Positions 48,184 to 57,682 of a DNA stretch of 64,000 bases are shown here, in pieces. The stretch spans positions 1,364,001 through 1,428,000 of the forward strand of contig NZ_LT906473.1 of NCBI RefSeq assembly GCF_900187295.1. Reading direction: 5' to 3'. Under the pieces are notes generated by a model. That model ran no database searches, had not been told where the DNA came from, and worked only from the letters and a program-made list of their open reading frames with translations. This stretch comes from Corynebacterium cystitidis. GTDB taxonomy: Bacteria; Actinomycetota; Actinomycetes; Mycobacteriales; Mycobacteriaceae. How positions within the stretch are numbered: the stretch's first letter is position 1; the number at the start of each line of letters is the position of its first letter. The translations under genes and the position numbers were made by a program.

Positions 48184-48993
48184 TTAATGCGAATCTGCAT
48201 GTAGTGAGAGCTCGATATATACAGCCGTCAGCAGAGCGAAAATATACGCCTGCAGGAAGATAATGATGAGCTCATACAAGGTGAACAGAACCGCTGCGAA
48301 GATGGTCACTGCCGACATCGCAGTCCAGGCGTTGAGCTGCCAGAAGAAGAAGTTCGTAGCAGAGTACAGTAGGACCAAAATGATGTGGCCGGCCAGGAAG
48401 TTCGCCATGAGACGAAGAGCCAGGGTGACCGGACGCAGAATGAATGTCGAGAAGAACTCGATTGGCACCACCAGCAGGTGTAGTGCTGGAGGCAGGTTCG
48501 GGATAACCACCGAAGACTTGATGTATTTGCCGAAGCCGTAACGCTGGGCGCCGGCGTAAATCATTGCTATGTATGCAACAATCGCGAACACGATCGGAGC
48601 ACCGATTCGTGCGTTTGGCGAGATGTTGAGACCAGGAATGATCGTGGCAACATTCATGATGATAATGGTGAAAAATAGCGTCGCGATCACCGGAAGGAAT
48701 CGCTTGCCATCTTTCTTGCCAAGAATGTCCTCAGCAATGTGTACCCTCACGAAGTCAACTGCGATTTCACCAAAGTTCTGCAGACCTTTAGGAACCAGCT
48801 TTGGGTTCCTAAAAGCAAGAACAAAAAAGATCACAAGGATTGCCGCCATGAGCAGGCGGACAATCATAATGCGATCTAGTGCGAACGCACCGCCGAGGAA
48901 GTCCTCCCCGATGATGTGACCGTAGTATTGCCCCGGGAAAAATTCTGGGTCCAGTTGGGGTGGATGGAACTCACCCTTCATGGCCAAAGTCAT
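48184..48993 (-). CDS. atpB: F-type ATP synthase a subunit
   Basis: A 269-residue proton channel subunit with five to six helices. The essential arginine is in TLALRLMANFLAGHI, and the last helix has FLQAYIFALLTAVYIELSLH. The N-terminus contains FHPPQLDPEFFPG. ATG 48993 is chosen; a second in-frame ATG at 48981 (MKGEF) is possible and neither has an ideal ribosome site. The longer frame to 49059 adds charged residues unlike the family. Confidence 0.94.
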   Translation of the reverse strand: MTLAMKGEFHPPQLDPEFFPGQYYGHIIGEDFLGGAFALDRIMIVRLLMAAILVIFFVLAFRNPKLVPKGLQNFGEIAVDFVRVHIAEDILGKKDGKRFLPVIATLFFTIIIMNVATIIPGLNISPNARIGAPIVFAIVAYIAMIYAGAQRYGFGKYIKSSVVIPNLPPALHLLVVPIEFFSTFILRPVTLALRLMANFLAGHIILVLLYSATNFFFWQLNAWTAMSAVTIFAAVLFTLYELIIIFLQAYIFALLTAVYIELSLHADSH

Positions 48994-49341
48994 AACGCTC
49001 AGCGTTCCCTCCCGTTCTCGGGCCGCAGCTTTGCGCTGCGGTGCGATGGACGTCTTCAAATCATCTGCCCCCGCGGCGGACTCCGTCGCACATCAGCGTC
49101 CGCGGTGGCAGGGGATGTTCCTTGGCAGATGAATCCGCCTAGGTAACCCGCAGATTAACCTATCAGCCCTCTCCCCTTTCGTTGTCCGCAAGGGGTACAA
49201 AACGTGTTTCTGGTACGTCCGGCATCCCCCGTTTCAGGGGATTCTGCGGATCTTCGCAGCTCACACAAAAATGTAAAGTGTGTCACAAAGGTGGTTTTAT
49301 GTTCAACTTGAGCAGCGCTATAACGAATAGATTCTGATTAG
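48994..49341 (-). promoter_or_regulatory. 348-base atpI-atpB gap with stacked hairpins
   Basis: No gene is seen. Three structures stand out: ATCCCC/GGGGAT (49224-49242, 7-base loop), CTGCG/CGCAG (49244-49259, 6-base loop) directly beside it, and CTGCC-C-CCGCGG paired with CCGCGG-T-GGCAG (49065-49111, 11 of 12 pairs). A TAGGTT (minus strand, 49157-49162) could be the -10 of an internal atpB promoter, but no matching -35 is seen. CACACAAAAATGTAAAGTGTG (49263 on) is a loose dyad. Probably a leader that decouples atpB-C from atpI. Confidence 0.45.
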
Positions 49342-49812
49342 TTATCCCACATAGGTCACGCGCGTTGTCACCACACCCCACACTTCAGTGGCCAGCACAA
49401 CAACCAGCGCTGCGATAGTTGTTACACCCAACGCGGTACTGTCGTAAAAGTCCATGGTGCGAAGCCACGCGAGCACCAGCAGCAACACCACTATCTTGAC
49501 TAGCCAGCCCCCAAGAACCACAGCCAGGGTTGTCGAAGGTGAAGTATTTGACGTTGCCAACACCGAGATGACTGTCGCCAACACGAAACCACCTCCGATG
49601 GCGGCACCGATGAGAACTCCCCAAATCCCTGGTAACTCCCGCAGACCTCCCCAGACGGCCAATGAAACGATAGTCAAAATCACCAGCGCCCACGATCCAA
49701 GCCGGAGGGCACGAAGCAGGGGGCGCTTGGGATCTTCGTAATCTACGCCATCAGGGGATGTTGAGTGTGGTTCTTCGGGGGTACGCGACGATGCGGTCGT
49801 AGAGTCATTCAC
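49342..49812 (-). CDS. atpI: AtpI-like membrane protein (ATP synthase protein I position)
   Basis: A 156-residue protein with a 30-residue polar N-terminus and four transmembrane helices (WALVILTIVSLAVWGGL, GVLIGAAIGGGFVLATVISVL, TLAVVLGGWLVKIVVLLLVLAWL, VTTIAALVVVLATEVWGVV). Its place upstream of atpB and its four helices fit AtpI, a helper of c-ring assembly or magnesium/proton handling. Sequence identity in this family is low, so the name rests mainly on context. GTG 49812 is preceded by TAGGAT at 7 bases, which can be a -10 or a ribosome site. Confidence 0.75.
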   Translation of the reverse strand: MNDSTTASSRTPEEPHSTSPDGVDYEDPKRPLLRALRLGSWALVILTIVSLAVWGGLRELPGIWGVLIGAAIGGGFVLATVISVLATSNTSPSTTLAVVLGGWLVKIVVLLLVLAWLRTMDFYDSTALGVTTIAALVVVLATEVWGVVTTRVTYVG

Positions 49813-49819
49813 AGCGGTG

Positions 49820-49825
49820 ATCCTA
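49820..49825 (-). promoter_or_regulatory. -10 hexamer for leaderless atpI transcript
   Basis: On the minus strand TAGGAT stands 7 bases before GTG 49812. AGGA within it could also act as a ribosome site on a longer mRNA. Confidence 0.4.
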
Positions 49826-49845
49826 CCGAGAGTGCCACCGGTTAC

Positions 49846-51021
49846 CTAGTCGCCAGATGAAGCGATCGCTTCTTCCGTAGCCCGCCGACGTCGGCCAATT
49901 TTGCCTTGAGCGACGGGAACTGCAGTCGCCCCCGCCGCCACAGCCAGGAAAAACAACGAAAGTCCAGCCGCAAACCTTGACGGGAAGATTGAAAAGCTGA
50001 CTGCACCGAACGCTGTTGCGGAAACCCAAAGATAAAGAACAAGCACCGTACGGCGATGGGTGTGGCCGAGGGCAAGTAAACGGTGATGAATATGTTGGCG
50101 GTCTGCAGCAAACGGGCTTTTTCCTTGCGAGAGTCGGCGCACCACTGCCAACACCAAATCAAGCACCGGAAGAGCTACAGCAGCAGCCACCACAATGATT
50201 GGGCTCATAAGTGCTACTAAGTCCGCAGTGCCGTACAAAGACATGTTAATTTTGCTCGATGCTGAGATGCTCGCGGCCGACAGAAGCAACCCGATCAGCA
50301 TCGCACCTGAATCTCCCATGAAGATGCGTGATGGCTCGAAGTTATGCGGAAGAAAACCAACGCACACGCCTACCAGTGCCGCACAGATGATAGCTGGCGG
50401 ATAGGCAGACACAGCACCACCTTGATCATGCAAAACAGTGAGGGAAAACACCAGGATAGCGCCCCCTGCGATCGCTCCGAGGCCAGCGGCTAAACCATCA
50501 ATTCCGTCTACGAAGTTAATCGCGTTTATCAGCAAAACTGTCACGACGGTACTGAACATCACGCCTTGGACTTGGTCCAACATCAACGTTGTTCCCTCAC
50601 CGAAGGGGACATAGAGCGACGTCACTGACAGTCCGAGAATGCTCATGAGCAACGCCGCGAATATCTGGCCTATCAGCTTCGTCAGCGCGTTGAGCTCATA
50701 TAAATCGTCGATCACTCCGACAATCACGATGGCAAACCCGCCCCAGACTACTGCGGTCATTTCTGGGGTGACGGGGGCGAAACCCCGAGTCAATGCCGGT
50801 AACTGTGCTGCCAAGTAAGTTGCGGCAAGAAAACCGGAGAACATGGCCGACCCACCCACGCTCGGGGTTGGCAGGGTATGCACGTCTCGGGTGCGGATCT
50901 CCGCAACCTTCCCGGTGCGCACCAAAATGGAACGTACTGGCCCAGTTGCAAGGTACGTGATTGCAGCAGCGACTAAAAGGACAAGGCCTAATTCGCGCAG
51001 CGGAACGCCAGCGCCGCCCAT
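49846..51021 (-). CDS. wecA: Decaprenyl-phosphate GlcNAc-1-phosphate transferase (WecA/MraY family)
   Basis: A 391-residue membrane enzyme with about eleven helices. It moves GlcNAc-1-phosphate to decaprenyl phosphate, the first step of the arabinogalactan linker in Corynebacteriales. Family motifs: VGVIDDLYELNALTKLIGQ (the DDxx(D/N) loop), LINAINFVDGIDGLAAGLG, NFEPSRIFMGDSGAM and the histidine motif FAADRQHIHHRLLALGH. WecA enzymes favour GlcNAc rather than MurNAc-pentapeptide, supported by the HIHHRL motif. The ATG immediately follows the tsaC stop. Confidence 0.93.
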   Translation of the reverse strand: MGGAGVPLRELGLVLLVAAAITYLATGPVRSILVRTGKVAEIRTRDVHTLPTPSVGGSAMFSGFLAATYLAAQLPALTRGFAPVTPEMTAVVWGGFAIVIVGVIDDLYELNALTKLIGQIFAALLMSILGLSVTSLYVPFGEGTTLMLDQVQGVMFSTVVTVLLINAINFVDGIDGLAAGLGAIAGGAILVFSLTVLHDQGGAVSAYPPAIICAALVGVCVGFLPHNFEPSRIFMGDSGAMLIGLLLSAASISASSKINMSLYGTADLVALMSPIIVVAAAVALPVLDLVLAVVRRLSQGKSPFAADRQHIHHRLLALGHTHRRTVLVLYLWVSATAFGAVSFSIFPSRFAAGLSLFFLAVAAGATAVPVAQGKIGRRRRATEEAIASSGD

Positions 51022-51681
51022 CTAATTCCTCCGGAGTTGCTCCGCGGAAAGGTTCAGCACTTCCCCGAGGCGTTCGGCACTGATCGCTCCCTCGCGCAGA
51101 ATTACAGGTTCACGGCCGGAAATATCGATGATCGTCGATGGTTGCCCAATGGAGGCTTCTCCCCCATCAAGATACACCCCCACTGCGGAGCCAAACTGTT
51201 GTTTGGCCGCAATCGCAGTAGTCGGTGGCTGTTTTCCGGAGATATTGGCACTTGATACGGCCATCGGCCCGGTCTCACGTAGCAGCTCTATGGCGATGGG
51301 TTGTAGGGGCATGCGCAGCATTACTGTGCCACGGGTGTCGCCTAAATTCCACGGCAGGCTCGGGGCCTCCGGCACTACTATCGACAGCCCTCCGGGCCAG
51401 AATGCTTCCACCAGGGTCTGTGCTGTCTCGGTGAACTCGCGCACAAGACCTTGAATAGTGTCCCACGATCCCACAAGCACCGGCACCGGCATATCCGGCC
51501 CGCGACGCTTCGTGGCAAGCAAACTTACCACGGCATCATTGTTAAAAGCATCAGCACCAATGCCGTAAACCGTGTCGGTGGGCAGCACAACGGTACGGCC
51601 CGCACGCACAGCATCCACCGCGCGCGCAATGCCTTCTTTGCGCCCTGCCGCGTCACGGCAGTCGTAGATCTTGCTGACCAT
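51022..51681 (-). CDS. tsaC: L-threonylcarbamoyladenylate synthase (TsaC/Sua5/YrdC family)
   Basis: A 219-residue enzyme that makes threonylcarbamoyl-AMP for the t6A modification of ANN-decoding tRNAs. It contains VVLPTDTVYGIGADAFN, the TKRRGPDMPVPVLV loop (Lys/Arg binding), FWPGGLSIVV and GPMAVSSANISGKQPPTT. It is the short form without the Sua5 C-terminal domain. ATG 51681 is chosen; AAGGAG lies 11 bases before it. It lies between prmC and wecA in one operon. Confidence 0.93.
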   Translation of the reverse strand: MVSKIYDCRDAAGRKEGIARAVDAVRAGRTVVLPTDTVYGIGADAFNNDAVVSLLATKRRGPDMPVPVLVGSWDTIQGLVREFTETAQTLVEAFWPGGLSIVVPEAPSLPWNLGDTRGTVMLRMPLQPIAIELLRETGPMAVSSANISGKQPPTTAIAAKQQFGSAVGVYLDGGEASIGQPSTIIDISGREPVILREGAISAERLGEVLNLSAEQLRRN

Positions 51682-51707
51682 AGCCAGGTCGTCTCCTTGG
51701 GGTCTCA

Positions 51708-52550
51708 CTATTCTTGTGCAAGCTTACTCGTTATCACAAATCGGTCGCGACCGGTCAGGTCTGTCATTGATTCGGGAGCCTCAAACCCACCGTGCTTCAC
51801 GACGGCCTCCTGAACCTCAGCACTCGTCGCATCGTCATGTTCAATACCCAATCCCCCACCAGACGCCAGCAGAAAGCCAGCAACCGGCACAAGATCACGG
51901 ATCACACTCATTCCATCGATACCGGCAAATACCGCCTCCGGCGGATCCGCGTAGACTTCGCGCTGTAAACTTTCTGATTCAGGAACATATGGCGGGTTAG
52001 TCACCACCAAATCTACTGTGCCGTGCAGTTCTGCGAGCAAATCGGGGTCAGTCATGTCCCCCTCAACAAGCGTGATGTCTACACCGATTGAATCTGCATT
52101 GCGCTGGGCGTAGTCGCAGGCCTGCCTGGATTTCTCTACTGCGTATACACGCGCATCTGGTCGCGCGTGTGCGATATATAACGCCAGTGCCCCCGACCCC
52201 GTGCCCAAATCGACCACGACGGGCTCGTCGGCAAGCGCGATGCGCCCGACAGCCCAATCGGCCAGCGACTCGGTCTCGGGCCGCGGAATGAACACGCCGG
52301 GGCCAACCGCTAGCTCGAGCGGCCCGAAGGGTGCGGAACCGACGATGTGTTGGAGCGGTTCACGCGCTTCACGACGAGAAACCCACTGCTCAAACTTTTT
52401 AAAGAACTCGGAAGGCACCGACTCTACCTGGCGTAGCTGAAGAGGGCGTACGCCCAACAGCTCGGCGGCGAGCCATTGAGCGTCTGCCTCGGGGCTGTCC
52501 ACCCCTGCAGCCTTGAGCCGGGAAGTGGCGTCTTCAAGGAGATCTTTCAA
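51708..52550 (-). CDS. prmC: Peptide chain release factor N5-glutamine methyltransferase
   Basis: A 280-residue methyltransferase that modifies the glutamine of the GGQ motif in release factors; its substrate PrfA is encoded directly upstream. It has an N-terminal helical domain (PLQHIVGSAPFGPLELAVGPGVFIPRPETESL), the SAM loop VVDLGTGSGALAL, and the catalytic NPPY in VVTNPPYVPESE. Start is TTG 52550, the only start codon that gives a complete domain; prfA ends 21 bases before it. Confidence 0.95.
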   Translation of the reverse strand: MKDLLEDATSRLKAAGVDSPEADAQWLAAELLGVRPLQLRQVESVPSEFFKKFEQWVSRREAREPLQHIVGSAPFGPLELAVGPGVFIPRPETESLADWAVGRIALADEPVVVDLGTGSGALALYIAHARPDARVYAVEKSRQACDYAQRNADSIGVDITLVEGDMTDPDLLAELHGTVDLVVTNPPYVPESESLQREVYADPPEAVFAGIDGMSVIRDLVPVAGFLLASGGGLGIEHDDATSAEVQEAVVKHGGFEAPESMTDLTGRDRFVITSKLAQE

Positions 52551-52571
52551 ATCACTGTGCGCAGACAGGGT

Positions 52572-53645
52572 TTACTCCGCTTCGAGTCGTTCTGCACGCT
52601 CGTGGGCCTGCAGTGCAGTAATCAGATCGTCCATATCACCGTTCAAAACCGAATCCAGATTGTTGGCCTTGTAATTAATCCGGTGATCAGAGACACGGTT
52701 CTCGGGCCAGTTATAGGTGCGGATGCGCTCAGAGCGGTCCATGGTACGCACCTGCGAAGCGCGGCCCTCGGAGGCTTCTGCCTCTGCCTCTTCACGCTTC
52801 ATCTGATCCAAGCGGGCTTGGAGCACCTGCATGGCGCGCGCCCGGTTTTGAATCTGTGAACGTTCATTCTGGCAGGTCACCACAATGTTCGTCGGCAAGT
52901 GCGTGATGCGCACCGCCGAGTCAGTCGTGTTCACGCCCTGCCCACCCTTTCCGGACGAACGGTAGACGTCGACGCGGATATCCTTGTCATCGATCTCTAC
53001 GGCCTCGACTTCCTCGGGCTCTGGGTAGACATAGACGCCCGCTGCTGAGGTCTGGATCCGCCCCTGCGATTCCGTCACGGGTACGCGCTGCACGCGGTGC
53101 ACGCCACCTTCGAACTTCAGTTTCGACCATGCACCATCACGCGACGGAGTCTTCGCTTTGATTGCTACGGTCATGTCCTTCACACCATCGAGGTCGGACT
53201 CGGACAGTCCGAGAACGTCCCACCCCAAGTCGTGCTTCTCGCAGTACCGGCGGTACATGTTGGCCAGATCACCAGCAAATAGTGCGGCCTCCTCGCCACC
53301 AGCACCCGCCTTGATTTCCATGATCACGTCGTCACCGTCGTGCTCGTCGCGTGGAGCGAGCAAATCAGCCAACTCCTCTTCGAGACGCACGATTTCACTT
53401 TCGAGACGCTCCGCCTCCTCAGCGAATTCCTTATCTTCGCTGGCCATCTCCGATGCCGCTTCGTGGTCTTCGCGGGCCTGCCGCAGCGCGTTGTTCACGT
53501 TGATAATCGGCTGAATCTCGGCATAGCGTTTCGACAGCTTCCGGAACGCATTTTGGTCACCTGTGATTTCCGGGTCAGCCATCTGGGCCTGGATGCCCTG
53601 GTATTCGGCGACATAGTCGTCGACAAGTGAAACTTCGCTGGGCAT
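52572..53645 (-). CDS. prfA: Peptide chain release factor 1
   Basis: A 357-residue RF1 that ends translation at UAA and UAG. The stop-recognition tripeptide is PVT in [13 protein letters not shown] (PAT in E. coli) and the catalytic GGQ is in [15 protein letters not shown], with [17 protein letters not shown] in domain 2. The start overlaps the rho stop codon (TAATG), so prfA is translationally coupled to rho. Because RF1 reads UAG, it matters for the in-frame TAG found in the P-loop gene elsewhere in the window. Confidence 0.98.
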   Translation of the reverse strand: MPSEVSLVDDYVAEYQGIQAQMADPEITGDQNAFRKLSKRYAEIQPIINVNNALRQAREDHEAASEMASEDKEFAEEAERLESEIVRLEEELADLLAPRDEHDGDDVIMEIKAGAGGEEAALFAGDLANMYRRYCEKHDLGWDVLGLSESDLDGVKDMTVAIKAKTPSRDGAWSKLKFEGGVHRVQRVPVTESQGRIQTSAAGVYVYPEPEEVEAVEIDDKDIRVDVYRSSGKGGQGVNTTDSAVRITHLPTNIVVTCQNERSQIQNRARAMQVLQARLDQMKREEAEAEASEGRASQVRTMDRSERIRTYNWPENRVSDHRINYKANNLDSVLNGDMDDLITALQAHERAERLEAE

Positions 53646-55477
53646 TAGAGGTAATCCTCCGGTTCCGCATCGGCGGCCATCGGCGCAGATTGAGCAATCT
53701 GCATCAGGAACTCGCCGTTCGAATTCGTTTTCTTCAGCTGCTTGATCAGCAAATCAATCGCTGCCTGGGAATCCAGCGCCGACAGAATACGGCGCAGCTT
53801 GTGCATAATGCGCGCCTCCTCAGGAACCAACAAGAGTTCATCCTTGCGGGTACCAGACGGATTCACGTCCACCGCTGGGAAAACACGACGCTCAGCAATC
53901 TTGCGATCCAGCTTCAGCTCCGCGTTACCTGTTCCCTTGAACTCCTCGAAGATCACGGTATCGCCGGCCGAACCCGTCTCCACCATCGCCGTTGCGACGA
54001 TGGTGAGTGAACCACCTTCTTCGATGTTGCGGGCAGCACCCAGGAAGCGCTTCGGTGGGTACAGCGCGTTGGAATCCACACCACCGGACAGGATACGGCC
54101 TGAAGCTGGAGAAGAATTGTTGTATGCACGGCCCAAGCGAGTGATGGAGTCAAGTAGAACCACGACGTCTTGGCCCATCTCCACCAAGCGCTTCGCACGC
54201 TCAATCGCCAACTCAGCAACCGCGGTGTGTTCTGAAGGCGGACGGTCGAAGGTCGACGCAATCACTTCGCCCTTCACAGAGCGCTGCATGTCGGTAACTT
54301 CCTCAGGGCGCTCGTCGACAAGCACGACCATCAGGTAGCACTCAGGGTTATTGGTGGAAATCGCATTCGCCATGTTTTGCAGGATCGTGGTCTTACCTGC
54401 CTTTGGGGGCGACACAATCAGAGCGCGCTGGCCCTTACCAATCGGCATCACCAAGTCGATCACGCGCGTGGTGAGGATGTTCGGCTCGGTTTCCAAGCGC
54501 AGACGCTGGTTCGGGTATAGCGGCGTGAGCTTGTGAAATTCGGGCCGATCCTTCACCTGATCTGGTTGCTGGCCGTTGACAGAATCGACGCGAACCAGCT
54601 TGTTGAAACGCTTGCGGTTGCGGCCGTGGCCGTGGGACTGGTTCTGTCCATTCGCGCGGACCTGGCCGATGACAGCATCGCCGGAGCGCATACCAAACTG
54701 ACGAACTAGGTTGTTGGGGACAAACACATCATTCTGGCTGGCCTTGTAACCAGTGGTGCGGATGAAAGCAGCGTTGTGGTCAACAATGTCGAGGATCCCG
54801 CCAACTTCTTGCAGCTCAGCAGGATCCAGCTCTTGGTTCTGCTGATTGTTGTCATTGCCACCGCGGTTGTAATCGCGGTTGTCCTGGTTGCGTCCCCGGC
54901 GGTTCCTGCGCCCACGACGACCACGACGACCCCCACCGTCACGGTTGTAGTCGCGATTGTTGTCGCGATTGCTATCGCGGTTGTTGTCGCGGTCCTGGTG
55001 CTCGTTCTGCTGATCCTTGTCACGATCACTGTCACGATCACTGTCACGATCGTCGTCACGATCCTTGTCGTGCTGATCTGGCTGATCGTTATTGTGTCGG
55101 GCGCGGTAGCGGCGCGCACGGCGTGCTGCCGAACGCGACTCATAACGCTGCTCACCCTTGTTATCGTCACCGGAAGAGTCCGACTTTTCTTGGGCTGCGT
55201 CGGCAGCCCCCTTCTCTTGGGCCGCGTCGGCAGCCCCCGCCGGGCGGGTGGCGCGGCGCGGCTTCTTTTCTGCCGGTGTAGCCTCGTCGGATTTCTTTGC
55301 CGCCGCCTTTGTCGCAGTTTTCCTATTCGGCACCTTTCCGGTCTGGATAGCCTCAATCAGCTCGCCCTTGCGCAGGGCGGAAATACTTTTGAGTCCCATG
55401 TCTGCAGCCATTTTGCGCAGTTCCGGAAGTTTCAAAGCAGCAAGGTTCTGTGTTGCTACGTTATCCGTTTCAGTCAC
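53645..55477 (-). CDS. rho: Transcription termination factor Rho with long disordered insertion
   Basis: A 610-residue Rho helicase. The N-terminal Rho_N helices ([21 protein letters not shown]) are followed by about 140 residues of low complexity: Ala/Lys-rich, then Asp/Arg and Asn/Arg repeats, then Arg-Gly. Next come the cold-shock RNA-binding domain ([19 protein letters not shown]) and the ATPase, with SPPKAGKTT (Walker A), [16 protein letters not shown] and [15 protein letters not shown] (Walker B). The insertion is typical of high-GC actinobacteria and can bind RNA and drive condensation. GTG start with AAAGGA upstream. First gene of rho-prfA-prmC-tsaC-wecA. Confidence 0.98.
   Translation of the reverse strand: MTETDNVATQNLAALKLPELRKMAADMGLKSISALRKGELIEAIQTGKVPNRKTATKAAAKKSDEATPAEKKPRRATRPAGAADAAQEKGAADAAQEKSDSSGDDNKGEQRYESRSAARRARRYRARHNNDQPDQHDKDRDDDRDSDRDSDRDKDQQNEHQDRDNNRDSNRDNNRDYNRDGGGRRGRRGRRNRRGRNQDNRDYNRGGNDNNQQNQELDPAELQEVGGILDIVDHNAAFIRTTGYKASQNDVFVPNNLVRQFGMRSGDAVIGQVRANGQNQSHGHGRNRKRFNKLVRVDSVNGQQPDQVKDRPEFHKLTPLYPNQRLRLETEPNILTTRVIDLVMPIGKGQRALIVSPPKAGKTTILQNMANAISTNNPECYLMVVLVDERPEEVTDMQRSVKGEVIASTFDRPPSEHTAVAELAIERAKRLVEMGQDVVVLLDSITRLGRAYNNSSPASGRILSGGVDSNALYPPKRFLGAARNIEEGGSLTIVATAMVETGSAGDTVIFEEFKGTGNAELKLDRKIAERRVFPAVDVNPSGTRKDELLLVPEEARIMHKLRRILSALDSQAAIDLLIKQLKKTNSNGEFLMQIAQSAPMAADAEPEDYL
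54832..55068 (-). repeat. Tandem repeats in the rho disordered region
   Basis: Four 12-mers at 55021-55068 (CACGATCACTGT twice, then CACGATCGTCGT and CACGATCCTTGT on the plus strand) encode DRDS-type units; further NNRD-type repeats run down to about 54832. All keep the reading frame. Confidence 0.7.
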
Positions 55478-55887
55478 GGAGTTCCTTTCGTCGCTTGAAC
55501 GCGGTCAGTACCCAAAAGGTGGGTCCAGCGCGGGAAGCTTTCGTGTGGAGTTTGTGGCCCGCTTCCTCGTCCAACGCAAACTTGCGTTAGCACGCGAATT
55601 ATGACAGGCCAGTATGGGTTTTCGCACCGCTTCACGCCCAGCCCTGATGAGGGGCAAACCTGTTTCGCAGGCTACGCAGAGAGGTGGAAAATTCTACATG
55701 CAATAAAGATCGGATCCATGGAAGGAGTCTTTGTTAGATTCGACATCCCCGGACGCGGAGTATATCCGCTAGTGAGCGCTCGAAATTGTGCGCATCACCG
55801 ATGATCTTGTGCTCTAGTGTAACGCACATTTCACAAAGATGTATTTCCGACCCCCAATAAAAAGGATCCACCGCTAGAGTAGTGTGC
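55478..55887. promoter_or_regulatory. 410-base divergent region between rho and the acyl-CoA synthetase gene
   Basis: No convincing gene. For rho (minus strand) a TAGAAT near 55693-55698 could be a -10, which would leave a leader of about 200 bases. That leader holds ACCCA/TGGGT (around 55508-55522) and the palindrome AACGCAAACTTGCGTT (55573-55588). GCCC/GGGC and CCTG/CAGG hairpins lie near 55640-55665. A long leader fits the known self-control of rho genes, but the promoter is weakly supported. Confidence 0.4.
55875..55880 (+). promoter_or_regulatory. -10 hexamer for leaderless acyl-CoA synthetase gene
   Basis: TAGAGT stands 7 bases before ATG 55888 and decides between that ATG, GTG 55882 and ATG 55900. 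Confidence 0.5.
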
Positions 55888-57621
55888 ATGCTCTCCACCA
55901 TGCAGCAAGTCCCGATGTCTATTGGCCAGCTCTTAGAGTACGGCTCTACGGTGCACGGATCCACCAAGATCACCACGTGGCGGACGACACTTGCGGAGGA
56001 GACCACCTTCGCATCAATCGGCGCGCGTGCGGCTGCTTTCGCACACACCCTGCATGACACATTTGGCATTGACGGAGACCAGCGCGTAGCGACGATGCTC
56101 TATAACTGCTCCGAGCACCTTGAGGTGATGTTTGGTGTGGCGGCCAAGGGGGCAATTTTCACTCCCCTGAATAAGCAACTAATGCCGGATCAGATCGCCT
56201 ACATCATTAATCACTCCGGCGCAGAAGTGATTGTGGTGGATCCGCGGCTCGCGTCCCTGTTGGCGGGCATCGTCGTTAAGTGCCCTGCGGTGCGCGCGGT
56301 TGTAGTCACAGGGCTTTCCCCACACGACGAGCTGCGTTCTATGTTCCCCACCTCCGTCGAGATACATTCTTATGAGGGGCTTCTCGACGGCCGCTCCACC
56401 ATCTACGAGTGGCCGGAACTACCGGAGGACACAGCAGCCGCGTTGTGCTATTCGACGGGTACTACTGGCGCCCCGAAGGCCGTGATGTACTCGCACCGTT
56501 CTTTGTGGATGCAGGCGATGAGCCTGCGAACCACGGATTCTTTGGCGATCACGCACGGTGAATCTTTCCTGTGTTGTATCCCGATCTATCACGTACTGAG
56601 CTGGGGTGTACCTTTTGCGGCGTTCATGTCTGGCACGCCCCTGGTACTGCCGGATTCGGATGTCTCACCTGAAACATTGGCCAAGTTGATTGCGAGCACC
56701 CACCCGCGTGTCGCCCACGGTGTGCCTACTTTGTGGATCCAATTGATGGTTCATTACATGCACAACCCTCCAGAGCGGATGAGCCTGACCGAGATTTATG
56801 TGGGTGGCTCGCCTGCCCCTCCAGCGATGATCAAGATTTGGGAGGAACGCTACGGTGTGGACGTGATCCATGTGTGGGGCATGACGGAGACCTCCACAGT
56901 GGGCACGGTGGCACGTCCACCGTCGGGGGCATCGGGTGAGGCCCGCTGGGCGTACCGGATCTCTCAGGGCCGTTTCGTGCCCAGCCTGGAGTATCGGGTG
57001 GTCAACGATGGCCAGGTGGTCAGTGCTACCGACCGCAACCAGGGTGAAATTCAGGTCCGTGGCAACCTTGTGATCTCCAGGTATTGGACATCCGCTGCGG
57101 AAGAGGCTGGCGGTACTGCTCATGAGTTCCGTGGCAACGTCGTCGATAGTGGCGAAGAACTTTTCACCGACGATGGTTGGCTGCGCACGGGTGATGTAGG
57201 TTCGGTGACTGAAGATGGCTTCCTCACTTTGTATGACCGGGCCCGTGACGTGATCCGCTCTGGTGGTGAGTGGATTTATTCCGTCCAGCTGGAAAACCTC
57301 ATCATGGAGGCCCCCGAGGTTGTCGAGTGCGCCGTCATCGGGTACCCGGATGAGAAATGGGGCGAGCGTCCACTGGCAGTCACGGTGTTGTATGAAGAAC
57401 ACGGTCCCAGCGTGGAAATGGCGGAGCAATTGCGTGACCGCCTGCGCGGCGAGTTGCCTAACTGGATGCTGCCGGAGTACTGGACTTTCGTGCGTTCGAT
57501 TGACAAAACGTCCGTGGGAAAGTTTGACAAGAAGGACCTGCGCCAGCATCTGGCTCACGATAAATTCGACATCATCGCTTTGAAGGGCCCGGGCAACCGC
57601 TCCCACCCCAAATCGAATTAA
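55888..57621 (+). CDS. Long-chain fatty acid-CoA ligase-like AMP-binding enzyme
   Basis: A 577-residue adenylate-forming enzyme. Core motifs: LCYSTGTTGAPKAVMYSHRS (P-loop A3), VIHVWGMTETSTVG (A5), DGWLRTGDVGSVTEDGFLTLYDRARDVIRSGGEWIYSVQLEN (A7-A8) and the catalytic lysine in VGKFDKKDLRQ. It resembles medium- or long-chain acyl-CoA ligases; the chain length cannot be told. The length is normal. It lies between rho and moaA, as I recall for C. glutamicum, without an obvious link to molybdenum. Leaderless start from the TAGAGT box. Confidence 0.87.
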   Translation: MLSTMQQVPMSIGQLLEYGSTVHGSTKITTWRTTLAEETTFASIGARAAAFAHTLHDTFGIDGDQRVATMLYNCSEHLEVMFGVAAKGAIFTPLNKQLMPDQIAYIINHSGAEVIVVDPRLASLLAGIVVKCPAVRAVVVTGLSPHDELRSMFPTSVEIHSYEGLLDGRSTIYEWPELPEDTAAALCYSTGTTGAPKAVMYSHRSLWMQAMSLRTTDSLAITHGESFLCCIPIYHVLSWGVPFAAFMSGTPLVLPDSDVSPETLAKLIASTHPRVAHGVPTLWIQLMVHYMHNPPERMSLTEIYVGGSPAPPAMIKIWEERYGVDVIHVWGMTETSTVGTVARPPSGASGEARWAYRISQGRFVPSLEYRVVNDGQVVSATDRNQGEIQVRGNLVISRYWTSAAEEAGGTAHEFRGNVVDSGEELFTDDGWLRTGDVGSVTEDGFLTLYDRARDVIRSGGEWIYSVQLENLIMEAPEVVECAVIGYPDEKWGERPLAVTVLYEEHGPSVEMAEQLRDRLRGELPNWMLPEYWTFVRSIDKTSVGKFDKKDLRQHLAHDKFDIIALKGPGNRSHPKSN

Positions 57622-57667
57622 TACGGAAAGACGTTTAATAATACTTTGTTTTTCCATTCGATCTTCG

Positions 57668-57673
57668 TACTAT
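57668..57673 (+). promoter_or_regulatory. -10 hexamer before moaA
   Basis: TACTAT lies 9 bases before the ATG at 57683, slightly more than the usual 7; the message would be nearly leaderless. Confidence 0.35.
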
Positions 57674-57682
57674 GGGGGCATC

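Noticed and set aside
49263..49290. GlxR (CRP-type) operator in the atpI-atpB gap
   Set aside because: CACAC ... GTGTG has inverted polarity compared with TGTGA-N6-TCACA, and the spacing does not fit.
54776..55498. Hydrophobic 240-codon plus-strand frame rich in V, T and I
   Set aside because: It is the reverse reading of the Asp/Arg/Asn repeats in rho; the apparent membrane helices are an artefact of those codons.
56665..57657. 330-codon minus-strand open frame
   Set aside because: Antisense to the acyl-CoA synthetase; no motif, and the plus strand is clearly coding.
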